Shown here in pieces: positions 1 to 6,908 of a stretch of 59,260 nt of DNA. The stretch comes from CAYVUM01 sp964619055 (GTDB lineage: Bacteria; Pseudomonadota; Alphaproteobacteria; Rhodospirillales; Defluviicoccaceae). The stretch lies in contig CAZUDB010000016.1 in NCBI GenBank assembly GCA_964619055.1, positions 1-59,260 on the forward strand, given 5' to 3'. The notes under the pieces are model-generated. The model saw only the letters and a program-made list of their open reading frames with translations, was not told the origin of the DNA and did not search any database. Each line of letters starts with the position of its first letter. The first letter of the stretch is position 1. A program made the translations under genes and the position numbers.

Positions 1-322
1 CCAGGTGGGTTTCAGCGACGGCCAACCGCGTTGAATTGGCATGGTCAAACCAAACAACAATTGGCGGCTTTGTGAGTATTTCTGCCAGCCCTAATCGTTG
101 CCCTTAATGAGTCGGCAGTAATGGGGATATCATGTAGCCTGCTTGGGTTATTTTTGCTGTCGATCATTTCGTTTTTATGACTATTATATTACAGTTCTGC
201 TTTTGCAATCAGAAGATTTTTTCACCTTGACTTAAACTCGCCATTTCCCGTAAAGGTTCATCTATCAAAGTTTGCTTTGCCATAAGTAGTTGTGCGTAAC
301 AGCGCTCAAGGATAGGGACATC
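1..322. other. Upstream region of first CTERM gene, no gene seen
   Basis: No convincing coding frame. The stretch is more AT-rich than the genes around it. Its right half (from about 130) is repeated, with divergence, ahead of the next gene (from about 1210), so it belongs to a tandem duplication unit. It ends in the conserved promoter/leader block described separately. Confidence 0.6.
226..318 (+). promoter_or_regulatory. Conserved promoter/leader block of CTERM gene 1
   Basis: CTTGACTTAAAC at 226-237 (a -35-like TTGACT) recurs at 1315-1326. A second shared block has CATAAG at 281-286 preceded by TGC, like an extended -10; copies 2 and 3 have TATAAG. It ends with CGCTCAAGGATAGGGA at 303-318, four bases before the ATG, which supplies the Shine-Dalgarno. 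Which element is the true promoter cannot be settled by eye. Confidence 0.45.
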
Positions 323-1063
323 ATGACTCAGATCGTATTCGCCGGTCGCGTCGGCGCCATCGCCGCCGTGGTCGGACTCGGTGTTATGGCTGCCACGCCG
401 GCCGCCGCCACCGCGTCGTATCAAGCCATCGCCAGTGCCTCGTTCCTCTCAACCGGCATCAGCGGCGGTGACCTCAGCAATCTGCTGATCGGCGGCTCCG
501 CTAACGTCTTCGACGAAGGCAGTGCTATTCTTGGCGACGGCACCGCCAATTTCTCGAGCGCCGTCGGCTTCTTCCTGGACGGTATCAACGGTCCCACCCA
601 GGATGCGAGTGCTGATGGCAGTGCCAACCCGACCCCCGGCGGCACCTTGGCATCGTCCTTCGCGCTGACGGACGGGGTGCTCTCGTTTGAGAACCTCAGC
701 CAAGAAGAGACCTTCATCATTGATTTGGTGCTGGACTACTCCGTGGACGCGTTCGCGGCCGTCATGACCAACGATGGGTCCGAGGACGCTCTTGCCAGTG
801 CGGTTGTCGACTTGAGCGGTGACGCGAGCTTCATCGCTTCGATTATTGCGGACACGTTAACCGGCGCCCCAGGCGGGTCCGACTCCGGCTTTTTCAACGT
901 CACACTTGAACTGGGCCCCGGTGAGACCGCCGAGTACTTCCTGGTCGTTGATGCACAAGGCGAGGCCTTTGCCATCGCAGAAGTGCCGGTTGCCGGTGCG
1001 CTCCCGCTGATGGCGGTTGGTCTGCTCGGCCTCGGCCTTCTTGGCCGCCGCCGCGCCGCCTAA
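323..1063 (+). CDS. VPxxA/PEP-CTERM-type sorted surface protein, copy 1
   Basis: The 246-residue protein has a signal peptide (about 1-30, ending near ATPAAATA), a long Ala/Gly/Asp/Ser-rich low-complexity exported region with almost no Cys or Lys, and a C-terminal tripartite sorting tail. The tail (about 221-246) has the motif VPVAGALPLMAVGLLGLG followed by LLGRRRAA. This is the layout of PEP-CTERM/VPLPA-CTERM proteins, which an exosortase processes at the inner membrane. No exosortase lies in the window. The ATG at 323 was chosen over an upstream in-frame ATG at 290 because the paralog starts at the matching Met (MTQI) and the conserved leader sits just before it. The protein is probably a matrix or surface component. 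Biological role unknown. Confidence 0.85.
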   Translation: MTQIVFAGRVGAIAAVVGLGVMAATPAAATASYQAIASASFLSTGISGGDLSNLLIGGSANVFDEGSAILGDGTANFSSAVGFFLDGINGPTQDASADGSANPTPGGTLASSFALTDGVLSFENLSQEETFIIDLVLDYSVDAFAAVMTNDGSEDALASAVVDLSGDASFIASIIADTLTGAPGGSDSGFFNVTLELGPGETAEYFLVVDAQGEAFAIAEVPVAGALPLMAVGLLGLGLLGRRRAA

Positions 1064-1105
1064 GTCCCCGCCGGCCCTCGGGCCGAGACACTGTTGGTGA
1101 ATCCG

Positions 1106-1145
1106 GAACCCCTGAAGCCCAAAGGCTTCGGGGGTTTCCTTTTTC
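1106..1145 (+). terminator. Rho-independent terminator of CTERM gene 1
   Basis: A GC-rich hairpin pairs AACCCCTGAAGCC with GGCTTCGGGGGTTT around a short CAAA loop and is followed by CCTTTTT. It lies 43 bp after the stop codon. Confidence 0.8.
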
Positions 1146-1411
1146 ACGCCGACGGTTGGGGTGCTGTGCCCTTTATCGGCAGAGACCAATGATCCGGCCG
1201 CTATGGGGACCTTGATTGGCCTGCTTGGTCCATTTTCTTGCTTAAGGCGACAGTCGTTCTTTCAAGACCGTCGCGTTATAGATCCCGGCACTCCGGTCAG
1301 AGCACGGTTTTCAACTTGACTTAAACGCCCCTTATCTCTTAGAGGTTTATATCGTGGGACAAAGGTTACTATAAGTAGTGGCGCGCAACAGCGCCCAAGG
1401 ATGGGGACGTC
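1146..1411. promoter_or_regulatory. Duplicated intergenic/promoter region of CTERM gene 2
   Basis: The gap between stop 1063 and start 1412 holds the terminator above and then a diverged copy of the region before gene 1. CTTGACTTAAAC is at 1315-1326, TATAAG at 1370-1375 and CGCCCAAGGATGGGGA at 1392-1407. No other gene is seen. Confidence 0.5.
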
Positions 1412-2152
1412 ATGACTCAGATCTCATTCACTGGTCGCATCGGCGCGCTCACTGTCGCAGTCGGTCTCGGTGCTATCGCTGCCACGCCGGCCGCTGCCAC
1501 CGCGACGTATCAAGCCATGGCCATGGGTTCTTTCGTTGCAACGAGCATCACCGGCGGTAACCTCAGCAATTTGCTGATCAGCGGCTCCGCAATGGTCTTC
1601 GACGAAGGCAGTACCGTTCTTGGCGACGGCACAGCCGATTTCATGAGCAGCGTCAGCTTTGTCGACAATAGCGTTGTAGGCCCCACGCAGACGGCGCAAG
1701 CTGACGGCAGCGCCAACCCGACCCCCGACGGCACCAACGCTTCTTCCTTCGCGTTAACGGACGGGGTCCTCGCGTTTGAGAACCTCAGCCAAGAAGAGAC
1801 CTTCATCATCGACTTGGTGCTGGACTACTCCGTGGATGCGTCGGCAAACGTCATGACCAACGATGGGTCCGAGGACGCCTTCGCTTCAGCAACTGTGGAT
1901 CTGAGCGGTGACGCGAGCTTTTTCACCTCGATCTTGGCGGACACATTGGCCGGCAACCCCGGCGGGTCCGATGCCGGCACATTCGACGTCGAACTCACCC
2001 TGGGTCCCGGTGAGTTTGCCGAGTACTTCTTGCTCGTCGACGCAGAAGGTGAGGCCTTTGCCATCGCAGCGGTGCCGGTTGCCGTTGCGCTACCGCTGAT
2101 GGCGGTTGGTCTCCTCGGCCTCGGCCTCCTTGGCCGCCGCCGCGCCGCCTAG
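1412..2152 (+). CDS. VPxxA/PEP-CTERM-type sorted surface protein, copy 2
   Basis: At 246 residues this is exactly the length of copy 1 and collinear with it. Blocks such as the one running through LSQEETFIIDLVLDYSVD and MTNDGSEDA are identical, while the N-terminal third has drifted. The signal peptide (about 1-30) and the VPVAVALPLMAVGLLGLG-LLGRRRAA tail are kept. In the tail motif Gly is replaced by Val (VPVAV rather than VPVAG). The ATG is preceded by the conserved leader. Flanking DNA on both sides is duplicated too, so copies 1 and 2 arose as a tandem duplication of about 1.1 kb. The predicted protein is exported, and its role is unknown. Confidence 0.85.
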   Translation: MTQISFTGRIGALTVAVGLGAIAATPAAATATYQAMAMGSFVATSITGGNLSNLLISGSAMVFDEGSTVLGDGTADFMSSVSFVDNSVVGPTQTAQADGSANPTPDGTNASSFALTDGVLAFENLSQEETFIIDLVLDYSVDASANVMTNDGSEDAFASATVDLSGDASFFTSILADTLAGNPGGSDAGTFDVELTLGPGEFAEYFLLVDAEGEAFAIAAVPVAVALPLMAVGLLGLGLLGRRRAA

Positions 2153-2194
2153 GTCACGGCCGACCCTCGGGCCGGGATATCAGTTGTTATGTTT

Positions 2195-2237
2195 GGTCCC
2201 CCCCCCCGGCGCCCAGCGGCTTCGGGGGTTTCCTTTT
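2195..2237 (+). terminator. Decayed terminator of CTERM gene 2
   Basis: This is the duplicate of the terminator at 1106-1145. The right arm GGCTTCGGGGGTTTCCTTTT is intact, but the left arm has become a run of ten C (2198-2207) followed by GGCGCCCA. Only a weaker C5/G5 stem plus GCC/GGC remains. Confidence 0.5.
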
Positions 2238-2564
2238 CCATCCGACGGTTGGGGCCCTGCGCCCCCCCGGTCAACCAGAACCCGGCTGGACGACAACGCC
2301 GCCCGCGGACGCCTCGCGCCGAAGAATCAAACATTTTTTCTGTTCATGCGCACATTTTTTGCTGTGATGGCGTAGAGAACAAGTGTGGCGAATGAGGCGC
2401 TAAGAGCGCACGGAAGGATCGCAATGTCATACGCTTGGGGCCGTTGGCGTTCTTTTTTCCATGCGAGACAAGAGATCCTGGCGTGCGGAGCACCCAAACC
2501 GAGCACATGGAAGAGAATTTTCAGAAAATTGTCACATTCTAGCAACGTCGCCGGGGTACCGTGT
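2238..2564. other. Intergenic region before CTERM gene 3, no gene seen
   Basis: The first about 30 bases continue the duplication (the GACGGTTGGGG stretch matches that after copy 1). After that, similarity to the region upstream of copies 1 and 2 is lost. An open frame runs from 2385 into gene 3, but its N-terminal part has no signal peptide and ignores the conserved leader, so I treat it as non-coding. Confidence 0.5.
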
Positions 2565-2593
2565 TATAAGTGCAATCAACTCGAAGATAGGGA
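2565..2593 (+). promoter_or_regulatory. Conserved -10-like/leader element of CTERM gene 3
   Basis: TGT-TATAAG at 2562-2570 looks like an extended -10. CTCGAAGATAGGGA at 2580-2593 is a diverged version of the leader shared with copies 1 and 2 and with the DUF3604 gene. Confidence 0.4.
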
Positions 2594-2594
2594 C

Positions 2595-3317
2595 ATGGAC
2601 ATGACCGCTTCTCTCGTTCGCGTCGGCACCGCCGCTGCCGCCGCCATCATCGGCCTTGCCGCGACCGCGCCGGCCAGCGCCACCGCCACCTACTCCGCCG
2701 GTGCTTCGGCCGTTTTGACCGTCCTCGACACCACGGACCTGTTCGTCGACGCCAGCGCGTTCGTTTTTGACGTTGACTTTTTTGCGTCGGGCAATGCCGC
2801 CGCCGGCGCTCAAGCACTTGTCTTCCCGGACACCGACGGCGGTGAAACGGGCGACTTCGTCAGCCTGTTCGCTGCCGCGGACGGCACGGCCGACCCCACG
2901 CCGGCGCCGGGGAGCCTTGCCAGCTCGTTCGCGCTGACCGACGGCGTCTTGGTGGTTGAGAACCAGGGCACGGGTCCCGTCGAGGTCCAGTTCGCCCTCG
3001 AATTCACCGTTTCCGCCTTTGCCGACGTGAACGACTCCCTGGAAGACGCCTTCGCCGAAGCCACCGTCGACCTGAGCGGCGATGCGCAAGGCTTCTGGAT
3101 TGCCAATGCCGACACGCTTATCGGCGATCCGGGCGAGGAAATCTCCAACACCTTCAACTTTTCCATCGAACTCGACCAGGGCGAGTTTGCCGAGCTGTTC
3201 CTGTTGGCCGACGCCAGCGGCGAAGCCTTCTCGCAGGTGCCGGTTGCCGGCGCGCTGCCGCTGATGGCGCTTGGGCTCCTCGGCCTCGGCCTGATCAATC
3301 GCCGCCGCGCCGCCTAA
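2595..3317 (+). CDS. VPxxA/PEP-CTERM-type sorted surface protein, copy 3
   Basis: The 240-residue paralog is more diverged than copies 1 and 2. It has a signal peptide (about 1-30, cleavage region PASATA), a body with the shared segment ADPTPAPGSLASSFALTDGV, and a C-terminal tail VPVAGALPLMALGLLGLG ending NRRRAA. The start could be 2595 or the in-frame ATG at 2601; both follow the GATAGGGA leader. Loss of sequence similarity in the flanks implies an older duplication. It is probably exported and processed like its neighbours. Function unknown. Confidence 0.82.
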   Translation: MDMTASLVRVGTAAAAAIIGLAATAPASATATYSAGASAVLTVLDTTDLFVDASAFVFDVDFFASGNAAAGAQALVFPDTDGGETGDFVSLFAAADGTADPTPAPGSLASSFALTDGVLVVENQGTGPVEVQFALEFTVSAFADVNDSLEDAFAEATVDLSGDAQGFWIANADTLIGDPGEEISNTFNFSIELDQGEFAELFLLADASGEAFSQVPVAGALPLMALGLLGLGLINRRRAA

Positions 3318-3357
3318 AACGCGCGCGCCGGCCGGCTTGATCGGGTCGACCAAACAG

Positions 3358-3395
3358 AAAACCCCCGGTGCTGTATCGCGCCGGGGGTTTTTTCT
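3358..3395. terminator. Bidirectional terminator between convergent genes
   Basis: AAAACCCCCGG pairs with CCGGGGGTTTTTT. The A tract on one side and the T tract on the other let it work for CTERM gene 3 (plus) and for the HupE-type gene ending at 3450 (minus). Confidence 0.85.
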
Positions 3396-3449
3396 TGTGC
3401 TGGATTTTCTCGCACTGCTCGAGCGGACGGGCCGATAGGGACCGAACGG

Positions 3450-4061
3450 TCAGCCTGCCACGTTAAGGCCCACAACCATCACGCCCACGGCGGCAATCCA
3501 ACTGCCGACAGCGCGGACGGCGATGCGGGTCCAGGAGGCCTGGGATTGAACGATGGCCGAAGTGACGGCGGTGATGAGCAGAACAACGATGATTCCGCTG
3601 GTCGCAACTCCGGGCACAAACAACAGCGCGTTGGTTTCCGGCGTTACGGCGAGGCCGTTGTCGTAGCCGTGGATCAGGCCGACTGTGACGGCAAGCACCA
3701 GCAACACGGACGTGGGCCACTGCCAGCCGAGGGCCACCAACGCGCCCAGGGCCACAAAGGAGGCCAAGTTCAGCGCCGGCACCGGCATGGCGGACGGAAT
3801 GACAAGTGCCAAGATGACGCCGAAGAACACGGCCGCCGCAAAGGCCAGCGGCACCCAGCGTCCGACACGCACCTGCTGCAGGCCGGCCAACAAGCCCAAG
3901 GCCAACCACGGCACCATGTGCTCCAGCGCCGTCATCGGGTGCAGCATCCCGCTGTAGAAATCCCCGAAACGGGTGGAGACCAAGTGGGCGTGCGCCACCC
4001 CCGGCCACAAGGCCAAGGCAGCGCACGCGACAACACCATTGCGGATGGCGGCAGCGATCAC
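3450..4061 (-). CDS. HupE/UreJ-type membrane protein (B)
   Basis: The 203-residue protein begins at a GTG that overlaps the upstream stop (GTGA), giving a signal-like N-terminus ending PGVAHAH and about six membrane helices. HupE/UreJ proteins are nickel/cobalt permeases or accessory membrane proteins, and their signature is a His-Pro...Asp-His stretch in helix 1-2. Here it reads HPMTALEHM, with Glu in place of Asp, so metal handling may differ. A longer open frame continues upstream to 4598, but that part overlaps the next gene in another frame and is low-complexity, so I reject it. Translationally coupled to the neighbouring HupE gene. Confidence 0.75.
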   Translation of the reverse strand: MIAAAIRNGVVACAALALWPGVAHAHLVSTRFGDFYSGMLHPMTALEHMVPWLALGLLAGLQQVRVGRWVPLAFAAAVFFGVILALVIPSAMPVPALNLASFVALGALVALGWQWPTSVLLVLAVTVGLIHGYDNGLAVTPETNALLFVPGVATSGIIVVLLITAVTSAIVQSQASWTRIAVRAVGSWIAAVGVMVVGLNVAG

Positions 4062-4666
4062 GCCATCATCCCGACGCCGGCCAAAAGATAATAAAGCCCG
4101 GCGACGGCAATCAGCCCGCCACACACACGAACAGCCTGGGCGCCCAAGGGCCATTTCATGGCGAGGCCGATGGCGATACCGCAGAGATGCAGCAGGCCCG
4201 TAGAGACGACGAAGCCGATCCCGTAGGCGAGCGGATTGACTGCATTTGGCAGCTCCGTGCCATGGGCGTAGCCGTGGAAGATGGCAAAAACGCCCACCAG
4301 CACGGCCGCAACCCACAGCGGTGGCCGCGCGACCGTCGCCACCATCAATCCCAAAACCACGGCCGACAGCGCGATCCCGATCTCCGTAAATGGGATCGGC
4401 ACGCCGAGCACCCCGAGCACGCCACCGATCGACATGACGGTCGGGAACGTGATCGGCAGCACCCAAATCGCCGGTGCCCGCAACTGGGCCCCCCACAGAC
4501 CGACGGCCACCATGGCAACCACGTGGTCCGGGCCAAACAGCGGGTGCAAAAAGCCGCTCACCAGCCCGCCGGCCACACCCTCCTGGGCATGGGCCCAAGC
4601 GGGCTCCGTGGTCACAAGCGGTATCATCAACGCCAACGCAAGCACGTGAATGATACGGGTCAGCAT
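4058..4666 (-). CDS. HupE/UreJ family protein (A)
   Basis: The 202-residue protein has a cleavable signal (about 1-26, ending PAWAHA) and six hydrophobic helices. The classic motif HPLFGPDHVVAMVAVGLWG is at about 41-59 and a second His cluster, IFHGYAHG, is near residue 129. The family is linked to Ni/Co uptake for hydrogenase and urease, but no such enzymes lie here. The substrate is therefore open and could be any small metal or gas-linked ligand. It overlaps HupE-B by four bases and follows HupE-C by 51 bp, so the three are probably one transcript. Confidence 0.85.
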   Translation of the reverse strand: MLTRIIHVLALALMIPLVTTEPAWAHAQEGVAGGLVSGFLHPLFGPDHVVAMVAVGLWGAQLRAPAIWVLPITFPTVMSIGGVLGVLGVPIPFTEIGIALSAVVLGLMVATVARPPLWVAAVLVGVFAIFHGYAHGTELPNAVNPLAYGIGFVVSTGLLHLCGIAIGLAMKWPLGAQAVRVCGGLIAVAGLYYLLAGVGMMA

Positions 4667-4717
4667 AATCGCCTCAATCTCTTATCCGTTGAATCCCCAA
4701 GGAAAATGAACGCACGA

Positions 4718-5695
4718 TCAGGCACTGATGATAGCGCCCATTCGATCCACAAACCAGAACATGGCAAGCGACCCAATGACGTAGGCCGGCAGGTTGCGGC
4801 TCCACTGTGGTGGGTCAAGCGTCAGCACGCGAAGTGCCCATTGCAGCGCGAGCACCACCAGCACGAAGGCGATTTGCCCGATCTCCACGCCGATGTTGAA
4901 GGACAGCAAGGCGAGCGGTAGGTCGCCGGAGGGCAAGCCGAGATCGGTGAGCGCGGTCGCGAAACCGAAGCCGTGCAGCAGGCCGAAGGCAAAGGCAACG
5001 ACCCAGGGCTGGCGCGCCGTCAGCCCCTCCTGTCCCCGGTGCAGCTTCACGATCTCGACGCCGATGAACACGATGCTAAGCGCGATCGCGGCGTTGACCG
5101 CCCGCTCCGGCACACCCACGAGGCCGAGCGTGGCAGCGGCCAATGTGATGCTGTGGGCGACGGTGAAGGACGTGATGGTTTTGATCAGCATCCAGCGGCT
5201 GCGCACGATCCAGATTAGCCCCAGCACGAACAGCAAATGGTCGATCCCGAGCAGGATGTGCTCGATCCCGATCTGGACGTAGGCGAGGGCGATATCGACC
5301 TTGGCGGCCAAACCGCTGCCGGGGTTGGCGTAGAAGGTGACGGAGGTGTTGCCGCCGGCCAGCGTGAACGACTGGTTTGGCGCATCGCGCCGGCTGATCC
5401 GGATCACGGCGCCGGAGTAGGTCTTGCCGACCTCGTCGACGGCGAGCGTGCCGACAAGGCCCTTCTCGCCGCAGTCAAGAACCGGGGCGTTAAGGGTGCA
5501 GTGCTCCGGAAAGGTCGCCGTCGGCGCCGCCTTGTCGCCGGACGTGCTATAGATCCAGCGGATCACAAACCGCCCCGGCTGCTGCTCCTTCATTTCAAGG
5601 ACGGCTATAGGCGTCTCGTGGGCCACGGTCGGGGTGGCCGCAAGCCAGGAGGTGGCCGCCAGCACGACAACGGTGAGGAGGAGGCGTAGAGTCAC
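4718..5695 (-). CDS. HupE/UreJ family protein with extracytoplasmic N-domain (C)
   Basis: The 325-residue protein has a signal peptide (about 1-25, ending TPTVAHE), a soluble beta-rich N-terminal domain of about 115 residues with a Cys pair (HCTLNAPVLDCG), and then six to seven helices. Two His-Asp/Glu-His motifs are present (GIEHILLGIDHLLFVLGLI, near residues 142-160) along with LLHGFGFATAL. This matches the long UreJ-like HupE subfamily. It overlaps the upstream peptidyl-prolyl isomerase by four bases (ATGA), so the two are translationally coupled. The soluble domain may bind the ligand that the membrane part moves (inference). Confidence 0.85.
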   Translation of the reverse strand: MTLRLLLTVVVLAATSWLAATPTVAHETPIAVLEMKEQQPGRFVIRWIYSTSGDKAAPTATFPEHCTLNAPVLDCGEKGLVGTLAVDEVGKTYSGAVIRISRRDAPNQSFTLAGGNTSVTFYANPGSGLAAKVDIALAYVQIGIEHILLGIDHLLFVLGLIWIVRSRWMLIKTITSFTVAHSITLAAATLGLVGVPERAVNAAIALSIVFIGVEIVKLHRGQEGLTARQPWVVAFAFGLLHGFGFATALTDLGLPSGDLPLALLSFNIGVEIGQIAFVLVVLALQWALRVLTLDPPQWSRNLPAYVIGSLAMFWFVDRMGAIISA

Positions 5696-6510
5696 GGACG
5701 GTCCTCGCGTCGGACCTCATAGGTGGCGCGGATCTCGTTGAGGGCCTCAACCGCTAGCCGGTTGTTGTGGAACTTCCGCCATTCCGCTTCCAGCGTCGGC
5801 CTGAGTGCCTCGAAGTTCGGCTCCAACGGCGGCTTCTCCGCCTGGATGCGGGCTACGTGCCAACCCGCTTTGGATGGCAATGGATGCCAGGCGTCGCCGC
5901 CACCATTGACAAGCCCGTCGGCGAACTCGATGCCGAACACGGCGGCGATGTTGTCGCGAGAGCGATTCTTGTAAAAGCGCGCCACGTCATCGTAGGGCTC
6001 CGGGATGGTGCCGTCGACCAAGGTCCCGGCCAGCTCGGCGGCACGCTGCTCGGCCTCCTCGCCCTCGACCCGAAACTGGACGAAGTCAAAGCGATGGGGT
6101 GCGGTGTAGCGCTCGCGGTTGGCCTCGAACCATGCCCTCAGATCCTCCTCCGTGGGCGGATCCAGGACCACGTTGTCGATCAGCATGGCTCGCAACTTCA
6201 ACTCAAGGCGTGAACGAAACATCTCGTCGCCCTTGTCGAGCCCCAGAACCAGCGCCTCGCGGTACATGATTTCGTTGTACAGCCAGGTGTCGAGGAGAAC
6301 CTCGAACTCTTCCTCCGTGGGTTCCCTGCCCCTGGCGCCCTCGAAGACGTCGACGAGCTCCGCGCGCACAGCCTCATCGACCACGATCACACGCGGGTTG
6401 TCGTCGTCCGATCGCACGGCCTGATCGATGGCGAAGATTAAGACACCCAGCAGCAAAAAATGAACCAGGGGTTCATGAAGCCAGGTTTTCAGCCAAGTTG
6501 GCACGGTCAT
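5692..6510 (-). CDS. Membrane-anchored peptidyl-prolyl cis-trans isomerase, parvulin/SurA-like
   Basis: The 272-residue protein has one N-terminal transmembrane segment (about 14-32) and then an extracytoplasmic region. An acidic helical SurA_N-like section (about 35-115) is followed by a PpiC/rotamase-like C-terminal part containing WHPLPSKAGWHVARIQ. Parvulins catalyse prolyl isomerisation and chaperone exported proteins. It is first in the operon with the HupE genes and likely assists folding of their extracytoplasmic parts (inference). The catalytic core is divergent, so it may act mainly as a chaperone. Confidence 0.75.
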   Translation of the reverse strand: MTVPTWLKTWLHEPLVHFLLLGVLIFAIDQAVRSDDDNPRVIVVDEAVRAELVDVFEGARGREPTEEEFEVLLDTWLYNEIMYREALVLGLDKGDEMFRSRLELKLRAMLIDNVVLDPPTEEDLRAWFEANRERYTAPHRFDFVQFRVEGEEAEQRAAELAGTLVDGTIPEPYDDVARFYKNRSRDNIAAVFGIEFADGLVNGGGDAWHPLPSKAGWHVARIQAEKPPLEPNFEALRPTLEAEWRKFHNNRLAVEALNEIRATYEVRREDRP

Positions 6511-6908
6511 CCCTTGAACACGTGTGTGGATACCGCATGCATCGAAGCGACGAGTGCGCCCGAAGCGCGGTTGCTTGAAAGAAAAACAGACAACTTGAGC
6601 GTGTGTTTGATTGCGAGGCTATCAAGTGGTTGGTTCCAAGTCAAGCAAGTGCTGTCAGTTGTCTTAATTGAAAAAGTTACAGTTATATGACGATGTCATA
6701 AACTTGAAATACAAATGTTAGCGTCACCAACTTTGAGTTGCATTAACTACATCGAATGCAAATGCGTCTTAAAAATTCATCCATCCGTGCCATATTTCAT
6801 CTTTCCTTAATCTTTTTGTCACGTTCGACAGGTACACAGGCTTACCAAGCTTCAAATGAGAAGCGTTTTCGTTATCAGCATTCGCTCAAGGATAGGGAAC
6901 AGGATAAG
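6511..6908. promoter_or_regulatory. Divergent intergenic region with shared 16-bp leader
   Basis: This lies between the isomerase (minus) and the DUF3604 gene (plus). It is clearly AT-rich from about 6600 to 6870, in contrast to the surrounding genes. At 6883-6898 it carries CGCTCAAGGATAGGGA, identical to 303-318 before CTERM gene 1. An in-frame upstream ATG at 6756 exists, but the peptide it adds has no export signal and runs through the leader, so I do not count it as coding. Confidence 0.55.

Noticed and set aside
2385..2594. N-terminal extension of CTERM protein 3
   Set aside because: It would bury the signal peptide and cross the conserved TATAAG and GATAGGGA elements.
4062..4598. Upstream extension of the HupE-B frame to 382 residues
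   Set aside because: It overlaps HupE-A in another frame, is Arg/Gly/Ala-rich with no family match, and a GTG start at 4061 overlapping the upstream stop explains the gene.
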